Positions 1 to 8,887 are shown, counted from the first letter of the stretch. The stretch: DNA of 64,000 nucleotides from Neobacillus niacini (GCF_000759675.1 NZ_BAWM01000020.1:171138-235137), one strand, 5' to 3'. Numbers and translations are program-made. Notes: generated by a model not told the origin, from the letters alone.

Positions 1-930
1 TGCAATAAAGGCAATAATTAAAGCGGTTGCCATCGTTTCGTTGGTAAAGCTATCATAAATACTAAGATATGGATAAAGTAAATATGGGTAATGCGAGATT
101 CCATACGCTAAAAAAGCGAGTGAAAATTGGCCGATTAAGAGCCAAAATGCTAACCAATAGGAATGCCGCTTCCAAACGAAATAAACAGTTCCAATAAAGA
201 AAGCTACGGAAAGCGCAAACAACCACCATAAGTCTATTAACCGCTGATAATGTTCAGGATTATGGATTCTCAATTCAACAATAATTCCTGCAGCCGCAAT
301 AATTGCTGGTGCTGCCCAAATAAGTGCGTATTTTCGCATAAGATTTGTTGCAGCCTCATCTTTTGCTTGATGAGCATACCAGGTTAAGAAGACTGCCGAA
401 ATGTATAACACAGCCGTTAGACTGAGCACGACAATGCTCCATGATAATGGGCTTGTAAATAAGACCCAATAATCCAGCACTGGTCCCGAATCCTCTATCG
501 TGACAAACCCACCTTCTGATATGGTCAATACAATGGATAAGGAAGCAGGAATCAACAGTCCGGATAACCCATAGAGGACGACATACCTTTTATGTTTAAG
601 TCCCCCATAGGTTGTAAACGCATAATAGGATCCTCGAATTGCAAGCAGAATAATCGCAATGCTTGCTGGCACAAGTAAGACAGTTCCGTAGTAGTACGCT
701 GTTTTTGGAAAGAATCCAACCATCCCTACGAAGAAAAATACAAGGAAAACATTCGTGACTTCCCATACAGGTGATAAATACCGCTGAATAATCTTCGTCA
801 AAATATGCTGCTTGCCCCTTACAGTACTGTAGGCGTTAAAAAATCCAGCACCAAAATCTATGGAAGCGATGATAATGTAACCAAAGAGAAACATCCCAAG
901 AACCGTAATCCCAATAATTTCAAGATTCAT
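1..930 (-). CDS. cydB: cytochrome bd quinol oxidase subunit II (CydB), C-terminus beyond window
   Basis: Membrane subunit II of the cytochrome bd oxidase, which with CydA oxidises quinol and reduces oxygen to water. The frame opens at the ATG ending at 930 (MNLEIIGITVLG) and stays open for 310 codons to the window edge, so only the C-terminal end is missing. The protein is polytopic, with many hydrophobic segments and the family-like N-terminal stretch IDFGAG. Its ATG overlaps the cydA stop (ATGA, 927-930), which indicates translational coupling. Assignment rests on the CydA neighbour plus the membrane pattern. Confidence 0.93.
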   Translation of the reverse strand, partial: MNLEIIGITVLGMFLFGYIIIASIDFGAGFFNAYSTVRGKQHILTKIIQRYLSPVWEVTNVFLVFFFVGMVGFFPKTAYYYGTVLLVPASIAIILLAIRGSYYAFTTYGGLKHKRYVVLYGLSGLLIPASLSIVLTISEGGFVTIEDSGPVLDYWVLFTSPLSWSIVVLSLTAVLYISAVFLTWYAHQAKDEAATNLMRKYALIWAAPAIIAAAGIIVELRIHNPEHYQRLIDLWWLFALSVAFFIGTVYFVWKRHSYWLAFWLLIGQFSLAFLAYGISHYPYLLYPYLSIYDSFTNETMATALIIAFIA

Positions 931-2273
931 AGTACCTCCCCACTCCTTTCAGCAGCTCGGTCTGATAACTCTTGCTCCACTGTATTTTTTCGGAACATTC
1001 TCATCAGCACGACAATACTTCCAATTCCCAGGATAAGGTACAATCCAGCAAACAACAGCAGCATTAAATCCACCTGTCCACTCGTTGTTGCCGCTTCTTT
1101 TGTACGCATAATCCCTCGCAATATCCATGGCTGCCGCCCCACTTCATCGAGCCACCAGCCGGCTTCGATTGCAAGAACTGAAAGTGGTCCCCCTAATACA
1201 ATCAGCCAATGGAACCATCTCGATGCGGTGAAACGCCATTTTTTCCAGGTACCAACGAGATATACCAACGACAATAAGGTCATCCACATACCAATCGTGA
1301 CCATTACATCAAATAGGTAATGAATATAGAGGGGCGGAACTTCATCCCCAGGAAATTGGTCAAGTCCAATTACTTCTGCATTAGGGGCACTATGAGCTAA
1401 AATACTTAGTGCGAATGGAATTTTTAAAGCATATTTTACTTCCCCATTCTCAAGGACTCCATATAAAATCAGCGGCGCTCCTTCTTCCGTTTCAAAATGC
1501 CATTCCGCTGCTGCTAATTTTTCAGGCTGATATTTTGCTAAATATTTACCGGAGAAATCGCCGATAACAGCGCTGGTAATTGAAAAAATGAGACCAATTT
1601 TCATGGTTAAAAATAATGCTTTTTTATGATAGGGATGGTTAGAGCCCTTAAGTATTCTAAAAGCGCCGACAGCTGCTAACACAAATGCAGAGGTCATATA
1701 GGCGGTAACCAGTACATGGGCAACCTTTGTCGGCATCGCAGGGTTAAACATCGCCACAATCGGACTCACATTTACCAGCTGCCCGCCTGCAAGATCAAAG
1801 CCTTGTGGTGCATTCATAAATGCATTGACTATTGTAATAAAAACGGCTGAAAAAGAGGCTCCGACCGCAACCGGAATCAGTAGCAGCAGATGTTTTCGTT
1901 GATTCTCAAAGCGGTCCCATGTATAAAGATAGATGCCCAAAAAGATCGCTTCAAAGAAAAACGCAAACGTCTCCATAAAGAGTGGCAAGGCAATGACATT
2001 TCCCGCTAACACCATAAAGTTTGGCCATAACAGCGATAGCTGTAAACCAATTGCGGTGCCTGTCACCACCCCAACAGCCACGGTAATTACAAACCCACGT
2101 GTCCATCTTCTTGCTAATAATATGTAATGTTCGTCCTGCTTCTTTATTCCCACCCATTGTGCAATCATAATCATCAGCGGAATACCAACGCCAATAGTGG
2201 CGTAAATGATATGAAAGGATAGTGTTAATTCTGTTAGGATGCGGCTAAAAAAGACCGCTTCTTCATTTCCCAT
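927..2273 (-). CDS. cydA: cytochrome bd quinol oxidase subunit I (CydA)
   Basis: Quinol-oxidising, haem-bearing subunit of cytochrome bd oxidase (448 aa, the usual short-Q-loop Bacillus size). Visible family marks are an N-terminal His at about residue 21 (SFHIIYATIG), His186 in KVAHVLVTAY, acidic residues in ETFAFFFEAIF (about 101-110) and the GRQPW motif near residue 380. About nine membrane segments are apparent. A ribosome site lies just before the ATG, and the gene is followed by cydB with a 4-base overlap. It supports high-affinity oxygen respiration. No Rex or ResD site was identified with confidence upstream. Confidence 0.95.
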   Translation of the reverse strand: MGNEEAVFFSRILTELTLSFHIIYATIGVGIPLMIMIAQWVGIKKQDEHYILLARRWTRGFVITVAVGVVTGTAIGLQLSLLWPNFMVLAGNVIALPLFMETFAFFFEAIFLGIYLYTWDRFENQRKHLLLLIPVAVGASFSAVFITIVNAFMNAPQGFDLAGGQLVNVSPIVAMFNPAMPTKVAHVLVTAYMTSAFVLAAVGAFRILKGSNHPYHKKALFLTMKIGLIFSITSAVIGDFSGKYLAKYQPEKLAAAEWHFETEEGAPLILYGVLENGEVKYALKIPFALSILAHSAPNAEVIGLDQFPGDEVPPLYIHYLFDVMVTIGMWMTLLSLVYLVGTWKKWRFTASRWFHWLIVLGGPLSVLAIEAGWWLDEVGRQPWILRGIMRTKEAATTSGQVDLMLLLFAGLYLILGIGSIVVLMRMFRKNTVEQELSDRAAERSGEVL

Positions 2274-2291
2274 TTCCCGACCACCTTTTTC

Positions 2292-2417
2292 TTATCCTGA
2301 AAATACCCGTCCAATAAAGGATAACCCTAATATGAAAGCTATAATAAAACTAAGCAAGACTAATTTTTGTTCCTGTTTTTTATAAATAACAATCACTCCT
2401 CGACTCATCATTACCAT
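2292..2417 (-). CDS. small single-span membrane ORF upstream of cydA
   Basis: A 41-codon frame ends 18 bases before cydA. It has a basic N-terminal part (YKKQEQK), one hydrophobic helix (LVLLSFIIAFILG) and a short tail. A GGAAGG element precedes several in-frame ATGs (at 2420, 2417, 2411, 2408), and a GTG at 2396 follows GAGGAG, so the start is uncertain. Bacillus bd oxidases can carry a tiny single-helix subunit (CydS, about 33 aa), usually encoded after cydB; this could be an analogue. Function is inferred from position and size only. Confidence 0.4.
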   Translation of the reverse strand: MVMMSRGVIVIYKKQEQKLVLLSFIIAFILGLSFIGRVFSG

Positions 2418-2434
2418 CATTATCCTTCCCAAAT

Positions 2435-2647
2435 TTATCCGTTATATTTTAATTTTTTTATAACTATTAATGAAACATAAAAAACTCCTTCTTTTCGGAT
2501 GAAGGAGTTTTCGTTCAAAGTAGGATCTACTACTGTCAAATGGTTTTGAGCTTCTAAAGTTTGTAATTCTGCACTCATTTCATCCGTCCTCAGTTTTTCT
2601 AGAGCAGTATAATCGCTAAAGTATATGTATTCTTGTGCAAAAACCAT
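2435..2647 (-). CDS. hypothetical 70-residue ORF, doubtful
   Basis: Unrecognised. The first 48 or so codons look protein-like (MVFAQEYIYFSDYTALEKL, then an acidic stretch), but no clear ribosome site precedes the ATG. The last third overlaps a perfect 11-bp terminator-like hairpin at 2481-2511. It may be a gene whose true stop has been lost, or a chance frame. Confidence 0.28.
   Translation of the reverse strand: MVFAQEYIYFSDYTALEKLRTDEMSAELQTLEAQNHLTVVDPTLNENSFIRKEGVFYVSLIVIKKLKYNG
2475..2511 (-). terminator. rho-independent terminator hairpin
   Basis: Arms 2481-2491 and 2501-2511 pair perfectly (11 bp) around a 9-base loop. On the minus strand the stem is followed by a run of six T. It would end minus-strand transcription entering from about 2650. 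Confidence 0.6.
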
Positions 2648-2655
2648 ATAAGAAG

Positions 2656-2670
2656 GTGATTTTTAATCAC
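2656..2670. promoter_or_regulatory. 15-bp palindrome, possible operator
   Basis: GTGATT-TTT-AATCAC is a perfect inverted repeat between the doubtful minus ORF and the plus-strand small operon. It resembles Crp/Fnr-type half sites (GTGA/TCAC) but with a 7-base gap rather than the usual 6. It could be an operator for the plus-strand unit. Confidence 0.3.
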
Positions 2671-2719
2671 ATGTGCCCACTTATTGAATAAAATGGGCGT
2701 GAGGGTGGGGTGTAATCGA

Positions 2720-3163
2720 ATGCCAAATGGCACAAATATTCAAGAAGATCTAATTGTCATTGCTGCTCTTCAACGAGATTTAAACCTTGCTACAGCTGCA
2801 TTACTATTAACAGGTCAAATTACCATTGTTGGGATATTTGTAACGCCTGGGGAATTTAGTCTTTCCCTTAGCGGTCCCTTATTCGGCAGAACCCGCACAG
2901 AAGGGAAATTTGGAAATAAGGTTACCACTGCCCTGATTGATGTACTTGATGTTATCATTGCTGTGCTACTAATTATTGATGAGATTCGACTGGTCAGTGT
3001 TGTCGTCGGACCAAGCAGGTTTTCTATCGATGTGAGTGGATCCATTTTTGGTGCACCAAACTATCTGCCAACTCTTCCGTTTCTTAAGAAAAATTATCAT
3101 TTTTTTCGTAAAATCGTTTCGAGGCACTTTGAAATGGATCCAAGTTTTTTTAGAAATTTTTAA
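2720..3163 (+). CDS. hypothetical protein with an internal duplication
   Basis: A 147-residue protein not recognised as a known family. ATG at 2720 is chosen because GGGTGGGGTG precedes it; an in-frame TTG at 2684 is the longer alternative. Residues about 25-56 and 80-111 are two copies of one motif: a hydrophobic/charged strand region, then a Pro-containing turn, F-S, and SGPLFG or SGSIFG. The pattern suggests a two-repeat beta-rich fold. The C-terminal 30 residues are basic and aromatic. It is followed 17 bases later by a 42-residue membrane peptide, forming a two-gene plus-strand unit among minus-strand genes. Confidence 0.6.
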   Translation: MPNGTNIQEDLIVIAALQRDLNLATAALLLTGQITIVGIFVTPGEFSLSLSGPLFGRTRTEGKFGNKVTTALIDVLDVIIAVLLIIDEIRLVSVVVGPSRFSIDVSGSIFGAPNYLPTLPFLKKNYHFFRKIVSRHFEMDPSFFRNF

Positions 3164-3180
3164 AGGAGTGACGATGGAAT

Positions 3181-3309
3181 ATGCCCCTTACAGATTTACC
3201 AACGATTAGGCCAACGGATAATCAAGTTTTTGTTATTGCCCTCTCTATTATGATATTTATTTTCTTTTTTACCGAGCGAAAAGAAAGTGACGCTCAACAG
3301 ATCGTTTAA
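3181..3309 (+). CDS. 42-residue single-span membrane peptide
   Basis: Starts at ATG 3181 (MPLTDLPTIRPTDNQ) behind a strong AAAGGAGTGA ribosome site at 3162-3171. It contains one hydrophobic segment (VIALSIMIFIFFF) and a charged C-terminal tail (TERKESDAQQ). It lies directly downstream of the internally duplicated protein and is probably co-transcribed. The strong ribosome site and membrane pattern support it being real; function is unknown. Confidence 0.55.
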   Translation: MPLTDLPTIRPTDNQVFVIALSIMIFIFFFTERKESDAQQIV

Positions 3310-3338
3310 TTTATGAGCATCACTTCAAAAAGATTTTT

Positions 3339-3812
3339 TTATTTATCTCTTCCAATAACAGAAAACACAGCATCTTCGATTTCCTGATAACTAGTGCACC
3401 TACAAATATTGGAGGAGAGCCATTCCTTAATCGTTTCATAGGTTGGATGGGGCTCATGCAGCAACATAGCATGTGTATTCATGATAAACCCTGGTGTACA
3501 ATAGCCGCATTGAAAGGCAAAATGTTCAACAAATGCTTTTTGAATAGGGCTATCTGACAAGCCCTCAATCGATGTGACTTTTGATTCGACAGCCTCAACC
3601 GCGAGCATGATACAAGACTTATAAACCTTTTCATTGACGATGACAGAACAGGCTCCACAGTCTCCATTTAAACAGCCTGGTTTTGCCCCAGTTAGGCCGA
3701 GGTAATTCCTTAAAACATAGAGGAGGGTGTCTGCAGGTCGAATTTCAACCTGGCGCTGCTCTCCATTGATTTCTAGTGATACACCTATTTTTTTTACTAG
3801 AGATTGAGCCAC
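3339..3812 (-). CDS. molybdenum hydroxylase, [2Fe-2S] subunit (PucE/CoxS-like)
   Basis: Small iron-sulphur subunit (157 aa) of a xanthine-dehydrogenase-family enzyme, passing electrons from the molybdenum centre to FAD. It has a plant-type ferredoxin cluster motif (CLNGDCGAC, about residues 47-55) and the helical second cluster region (CGYCTPG and CRC near the C-terminus). It starts with GTG overlapping the stop of the FAD subunit (TAGTG at 3810-3814), so it is coupled to it. Last gene of the three-gene set. Confidence 0.9.
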   Translation of the reverse strand: MAQSLVKKIGVSLEINGEQRQVEIRPADTLLYVLRNYLGLTGAKPGCLNGDCGACSVIVNEKVYKSCIMLAVEAVESKVTSIEGLSDSPIQKAFVEHFAFQCGYCTPGFIMNTHAMLLHEPHPTYETIKEWLSSNICRCTSYQEIEDAVFSVIGRDK

Positions 3813-4645
3813 TACTTTCCCTCCAAATCCAAAATAATTTCGTTCAATGTGTTCCGCAGAACAAATAATCGATAATCCTTTGAGCCTTCGATATCATCTA
3901 ATATAGGTGAGGGTACTTGTAATAGAGCACGGCTGATTCGTTCTTTTAACGGCAATTGGAGATTGTTTAATTCGTCTTCCATTTTTCTAGAACGAAATGG
4001 AAACGGACATAAGCCACTAAAGGCAAAGCGTATTTGATCTTCCACTTTAACCGCAGCAACCGTTAGTAATGGATAGCCCGTATCCCATTGCTGACGTTTT
4101 TTTATGCTCACAAATGGAAGATGGATATATCTTTTTTCCGTAAGCAGTTGAAGTAGAAATTGTCCTTCCTCTAACTGTAATGTTTCGTTGAAAATTTCAT
4201 TCAGGGCAAAAATTTGTATACCATTTTCTCCCGCAATTACGGCCTTACTCTCACATATTAGAAATGGCAAAACCGCTTCCCGGTAAAAAATTTGACCACA
4301 AATATTTCCCCCTATGGTAATTTTGTTTCTTGCGGTATGATCGGCAATACCCATCGAGGAACTGGTTAACAAAGGAAATAAGTTCTTCTCTTCAATATAG
4401 GTGAGTGGCAATGCAGCACCAGTGATTAAATACTCTTGATCAAACTCAAAGGATTGGCACTCTCGAATTCCTTTAAGATCAATTACCGCATCTGTTTCGA
4501 TAAGATTTAGCCTTCCTAGTGTTAAAACCTCTGTTCCGCCTCCATAATAAATGGGCCGTTTTCTTTTATTTTTTAATAAATAGAATTGTTCTAATGCTGC
4601 CTGAATGGTGGCTGGTTTATAGTACTCGATATTTGCTGCTAGCAT
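3812..4645 (-). CDS. molybdenum hydroxylase, FAD-binding subunit (PucC/CoxM-like)
   Basis: Medium FAD-binding subunit (277 aa). The N-terminal part has the FAD/PCMH-type glycine-rich stretch YYGGGTEVL (about 34-42), then DHTARNKITIGGNICG (about 102-117), typical of CO/xanthine dehydrogenase flavoproteins. It is separated by 4 bases from the large subunit and overlaps the iron-sulphur subunit by one base. The physiological substrate cannot be read from the sequence. Confidence 0.9.
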   Translation of the reverse strand: MLAANIEYYKPATIQAALEQFYLLKNKRKRPIYYGGGTEVLTLGRLNLIETDAVIDLKGIRECQSFEFDQEYLITGAALPLTYIEEKNLFPLLTSSSMGIADHTARNKITIGGNICGQIFYREAVLPFLICESKAVIAGENGIQIFALNEIFNETLQLEEGQFLLQLLTEKRYIHLPFVSIKKRQQWDTGYPLLTVAAVKVEDQIRFAFSGLCPFPFRSRKMEDELNNLQLPLKERISRALLQVPSPILDDIEGSKDYRLFVLRNTLNEIILDLEGK

Positions 4646-4649
4646 GCTA

Positions 4650-6974
4650 TCACCCTCCCTCTTTTACTTTCCATAAAAGTTCGGGAATTAGTGGTAAATA
4701 GTTAATGTTTACAGTAAGGGCTGCGGAGAGACTATTTCCAAGGGCTGCAGGCATTCCTAGGAGCCCCTGCTCGCCCAATCCTCTTGCACCATATGGAGCA
4801 TCCTTCACCGGAGTTTCAACAAAAGCGACTTCATATATAGGATGCTCTCCAAATCGAATCGGCCGATACGTACGTAACTGCGGATTTAGCACTATCCCCT
4901 TGGAATCAAAACGAAAGGTTTCCCTTCCGGCAAAGGATAACCCCATACTCATCGCGCCCATAACCTGGCCAACCGCCATTTTTTCATTAAGTACCTTACC
5001 AGCATCAATAACCGAAACTGCTCTAACTATTCGATAAGTGTAATCCCTTCTATTGAGTTCAACTTCAACCCCTTGGGCGCCGACTGCCCATTCAGGTCCT
5101 GGATTTCCCGCTCCTGTTTCTTTGTCCAAATAAGTGATTCCGCTAAACATGTAATGTCCCCTGCCAATGATTTGTCCGCCAATGGCATTTCCATTTGGAA
5201 ACGAATACCCATAGGCTATGTCTTTAATCGGAATATATTTTTTTGAATCACTCTTTACATAAACTTTTCCATAGCCAACCTCAAGATCATCTACACGGGT
5301 CCTCAATATAAAGGAGGCGAGACTCTTTAACTGATGAATCACATCTTCTGCAGCAGCTAATACCGCTCTTCCAGCCATAAAGGTTCCTCTGCTTGCGACC
5401 GTTTTCCAATGTTCCGGAGTATTAAGAGTATCAACCTCCATTTGTACATGAATATCGTTTATATCCATTTTTAATTTTTCGGCTAAGATTTGAGCAAGAA
5501 CGGTTTTAGTACCTGTCCCAATCTCGATAACTCCCGAAATAAGATTAATACTCCCATCCGTATTATAGGATAAAATAACTCCAGAACTAGCATCTGGGTC
5601 AATTGTTGAGTTCTTCCAGATACAGCTGATCCCTTTTGCTCTAACTCTCTCATCATCAAGTTCTATCAACTGTCCCTCTTCCCAATTGAAGATTTCTTTT
5701 AATTTTTTGATACATTTTGGGAGATTTCCTACTGTACTAGAAGTTAGACGGACTTGAGTTGGATTTGTATGACCTGGCAAGATAGCATTTTTATAACGTA
5801 ACTCCAGCGGGTCCATATTAAGTTTTTTCGCTAAGACATCCATGGTTCGCTCAAATGCGAACAACACTTCCGAATGAGCAAATCCCCTAAAAGGGGCAGC
5901 ATATGGATGATTCGTATACATACATAACGAATCACACCAGATATTCTCAATGTTATAGGGACCGGTACAGTCGACCGCACCTGCACGACTTAAGTCGATG
6001 GATTTATCGGAATAGGCTCCGCCATCCCAAAAATAAAGTAACTCCGCTACTTTTAGATTACCGTCGTTTGTACTTCCGATTTTAACAATTGCCTCGAGGC
6101 CGATATGTCCCGGAGATGTCAGCATATCTTGCTCACGAGTATTAAGAATTTTGACTAATCTCCCGCCAACCGCTTTTGAAGCAAGGTAGGCTAATATTTC
6201 AAGCTGGGTGGAACTCTTGCCACCATAAGCCCCGCCGACGAGAGGGGTATTTACTCTGATATACCCAGGTGGAATATTAAAATATTGGCCTATTAATCTC
6301 TTAATCAAAAAGGGAGCTTGTGAGGAAGACGTAATCTCAATAGTTCCGTTGGGATGTATTTGTGCAAAGGAACATCGTGTTTCCATCGCTGCATGATCAG
6401 AAGGCCTGAAGGCAAACTTTTCTTCCACCACAACTTTACTTTCATCCCACCCCTTTTTCATATTTCCTTTTCTAATTTTCGTCAGAGTGGCAATGTTGGT
6501 GCCTGGCACCGGGTAAACCATTTGGATTTTCTTATATTCTCCTAAATTAGGGTGGAGTAGTGGTGCATCTTGCCTCAAGGCTTCAGAGGGGGAATTCACG
6601 ACAGGAAGTAATTCATATTGTACCTTGACCATTGCTGCCCCCCTCTCTGCCAAATACGGTGTGTCTGCTACCACGATGGCAATGACCTCACCATGAAATC
6701 GTACTCGGTCATATGCGATGGGCGGACGATCACTAAGCTCTTCTCCTGTAAGAGGCAGGTTTTCTCCCTTGACCACTGCCCTAACACCAGGCATTTTTAC
6801 TGCTCCCGAAATATCAATTTGTTTGATGATAGCGTGCGCATGGGGGCTTATTACTAATCCTGCATGAAGCATATCAGGTGTTTCATAATCGGCTGTATAT
6901 TTAGCGTAGCCCGTTACTTTATCAAGGGACTCTTTACGGGGTATTCCCTTCCCAATCATATGCAATGATTTCAT
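4650..6974 (-). CDS. molybdenum hydroxylase, large molybdopterin subunit (PucD/CoxL-like)
   Basis: Catalytic subunit (774 aa) of a xanthine-dehydrogenase-family hydroxylase that binds molybdopterin-cytosine dinucleotide. Visible marks are the N-terminal KVTGYAKYTADY, GGAYGGKSS (about 250), PFRGFAHSE (about 365) and the C-terminal YGARGLGEQG carrying the conserved catalytic Glu. It is first of three co-oriented subunit genes in the order Mo, FAD, FeS. No XdhC-type maturation factor, MobA-like protein or purine pathway gene is nearby, so calling it xanthine dehydrogenase would be too specific. Confidence 0.9.
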   Translation of the reverse strand: MKSLHMIGKGIPRKESLDKVTGYAKYTADYETPDMLHAGLVISPHAHAIIKQIDISGAVKMPGVRAVVKGENLPLTGEELSDRPPIAYDRVRFHGEVIAIVVADTPYLAERGAAMVKVQYELLPVVNSPSEALRQDAPLLHPNLGEYKKIQMVYPVPGTNIATLTKIRKGNMKKGWDESKVVVEEKFAFRPSDHAAMETRCSFAQIHPNGTIEITSSSQAPFLIKRLIGQYFNIPPGYIRVNTPLVGGAYGGKSSTQLEILAYLASKAVGGRLVKILNTREQDMLTSPGHIGLEAIVKIGSTNDGNLKVAELLYFWDGGAYSDKSIDLSRAGAVDCTGPYNIENIWCDSLCMYTNHPYAAPFRGFAHSEVLFAFERTMDVLAKKLNMDPLELRYKNAILPGHTNPTQVRLTSSTVGNLPKCIKKLKEIFNWEEGQLIELDDERVRAKGISCIWKNSTIDPDASSGVILSYNTDGSINLISGVIEIGTGTKTVLAQILAEKLKMDINDIHVQMEVDTLNTPEHWKTVASRGTFMAGRAVLAAAEDVIHQLKSLASFILRTRVDDLEVGYGKVYVKSDSKKYIPIKDIAYGYSFPNGNAIGGQIIGRGHYMFSGITYLDKETGAGNPGPEWAVGAQGVEVELNRRDYTYRIVRAVSVIDAGKVLNEKMAVGQVMGAMSMGLSFAGRETFRFDSKGIVLNPQLRTYRPIRFGEHPIYEVAFVETPVKDAPYGARGLGEQGLLGMPAALGNSLSAALTVNINYLPLIPELLWKVKEGG

Positions 6975-7057
6975 CCCCTTTAAAATTCTTCTTTACACAA
7001 TGAAAGTTTCACTCGTTTCCAAGTGAAACCTGTTACCGATTCAATTTCTTTATTACT

Positions 7058-7338
7058 CTACATAAAAAATTTATGTATTATCCAAAAAAAAATGCATGAA
7101 TTCAGCCAGAAACTTTTTATTGTCAATCGACACACTGGTTGGATTTTTGTTTTTCGTGCTATTTCTTTGCTAACTTCCAGCAATGCATATTCCACTTCAA
7201 AAATTTTAATAACATTCTTCTCTCTTAAATGCTGATTAAGATTTGAATCCACTGTGAAACGGCAATTTACTTTTCCAGTTTTTCCATTAATTCATTTTTT
7301 TCTTTAAGATTTTCTTTGGCATCATGAAGTCGGATCTC
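7058..7338 (-). pseudogene. possible gene remnants upstream of the Mo-hydroxylase operon
   Basis: Two short minus-strand frames lie in an otherwise empty 700-bp gap. One ends in a charged coiled-coil-like tail (LHDAKENLKEKNELMEKLEK, stop at 7267-7269) and begins right after a stop. The other (7058-7252) begins MDSNLNQHLREKNVIKIFEVE and has a helical N-terminal half. Neither has a convincing start signal. They may be debris of a regulator that once sat upstream of the hydroxylase genes; this is weakly supported. Confidence 0.22.
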
Positions 7339-7426
7339 CTATATCTAAAGGAATTCAAAAGCGTAGAGCACTTTAACTAGAACTAGAGAAATATATAAAA
7401 TACTATTATTACAAGCTAATCAAGGC

Positions 7427-7467
7427 AAAATTAAAAGGCATGAGTCCGGTACAACCGAACTCATGCC
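7427..7467 (-). terminator. rho-independent terminator, long stem
   Basis: Arms 7437-7450 and 7454-7467 form a 14-bp stem with one G-T pair and a 3-base loop, followed on the minus strand by TTTTAATTTT. No intact gene lies just upstream, so it may back up the 7537-7566 terminator or be a relic. Confidence 0.65.
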
Positions 7468-7536
7468 CTACAAGGTAATGACAATTTGCATTGTTATTAA
7501 AGCAAATGATATCTACTCAAACTTTTGCGATACGTT

Positions 7537-7566
7537 TTAAAAAACGAGAGACAAGTGAGTCTCCCG
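7537..7566 (-). terminator. terminator downstream of minJ
   Basis: Arms 7545-7552 and 7559-7566 pair over 8 bp (one G-T) around a 6-base loop, with a T run following on the minus strand. It is about 130 bases past the minJ stop. Confidence 0.65.
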
Positions 7567-7693
7567 CATCACATAATAGTTTATTCAAGTAAATTAATAA
7601 ACCATTCCGTCAATTTTTGAATTAATTCACTGATTTATGATTTTTGATTTCGTTAAATTATGATTGTATTCCTGAGAATAATGAAAAATTACA

Positions 7694-8887
7694 TTATCCT
7701 ATTCTTTCATCATATTTTTTCTGGTCCTGTACAAAAAGAATACCTAACTCGTAATGATCGCCTTCATACAAGGCTCGTTGAACGAAACGGATCTCACCAT
7801 TAATATCAAATACCTCGAGCTTACAATGGGCTCGATTTTTTTGTAACGCTTCATAAAAAACTTGTTCATCGCGAATAGTAACACCATTTACTTTTGAAAT
7901 TAATTCTCCTACCTGAAGTCCCATTTTATCTGCAGGTGATTCTGGTATAATCCCTATAATCATTATGCCGTTATTTTTCTTGGAGAAGTAAAACGGTAAA
8001 CTATCATCCTTCAACCGTTGCATTAAGGAAATGATTTCACGACCGATAATGGCCAAGGCTGCAGCTCCAATAGAGATAAGCGGATACCAATAACCGAATA
8101 CAGACAAAATCAGTGTCAAGATTCCAAGTGTTAGTACTCTACGACCTTGCAGCTGAATGGATTGTTTTGGCAGCATGCCTTGGATTTGCTGGTTAAAACC
8201 GACTGCAAATGGAACAAGAATGAGAGAGTAGGATTCTGCTCCCACGTGAAAGACAGGCCACCACTCGAATGGCAAGGTCAGAACATCCCCAGGGATTAGC
8301 AGAAATATGGGAAGCATCCAGAGTCGTTTCAATTCATGAACACCAACACTTTGCCCTCGCCTGCTTTTTACCAGCTTGGGAGAGGAACCTTTACTTGCAT
8401 TTTTACTAATAAGAATTCCTTCCGAAATTAATAAGAGTGCCAATAGGATTACCACAGAAGGATAGACTTTTTCATCAATAGCGTGAAATGCTTCTTTATA
8501 AAGCGGAATGTTCCAGTCATATTCAGCGATTAATATAATTCCAAAAAATGCTGCACCCACCGTGTAGACTGGCGACATTAACCGAATATTTGTTGTTAAA
8601 CTCCATAATAACGTAAAGACAACGATTAGAAGGATGGCTGCAAATGGAACGGCTAGACCAGCCGTAACCGTGACAATGGATAGCACTAGACCCAAAATCA
8701 ATCCTAATGGAACCGACTGTCGTAGTTCAAAAAAAGCATCAAATGTCCTTGTATGGAAATTTTTCCGCTCCCGTTTTACTCTTGAAACTCCAAGAATCCC
8801 AGAAAGGAAAATGAGATAGTAAAATACAGGATGAAGAAAGAGTCTTCCTGTTCCTTTTAACAGCTCAAAAAGCCATAATTGCACCAA
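7694..8887 (-). CDS. minJ: cell-division topological factor MinJ (PDZ membrane protein)
   Basis: Polytopic membrane protein (397 aa, the same length as B. subtilis MinJ) with several hydrophobic helices in the first 290 residues. A cytoplasmic PDZ domain follows at about 295-380 (GIIPESPADKMGLQVGE, then ISKVNGV). MinJ bridges DivIVA to MinD and restricts FtsZ assembly at poles and old septa. The neighbourhood (ctpB, ftsX, ftsE upstream) matches the known Bacillus order and supports the name over a generic PDZ protein. Confidence 0.88.
   Translation of the reverse strand: MVQLWLFELLKGTGRLFLHPVFYYLIFLSGILGVSRVKRERKNFHTRTFDAFFELRQSVPLGLILGLVLSIVTVTAGLAVPFAAILLIVVFTLLWSLTTNIRLMSPVYTVGAAFFGIILIAEYDWNIPLYKEAFHAIDEKVYPSVVILLALLLISEGILISKNASKGSSPKLVKSRRGQSVGVHELKRLWMLPIFLLIPGDVLTLPFEWWPVFHVGAESYSLILVPFAVGFNQQIQGMLPKQSIQLQGRRVLTLGILTLILSVFGYWYPLISIGAAALAIIGREIISLMQRLKDDSLPFYFSKKNNGIMIIGIIPESPADKMGLQVGELISKVNGVTIRDEQVFYEALQKNRAHCKLEVFDINGEIRFVQRALYEGDHYELGILFVQDQKKYDERIG

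Noticed and set aside
7437..7566. CRISPR-like or RNA gene structure in the two adjacent hairpins
   Set aside because: The hairpins differ in sequence, there is no spacer pattern, and each has a T run as for a simple terminator.
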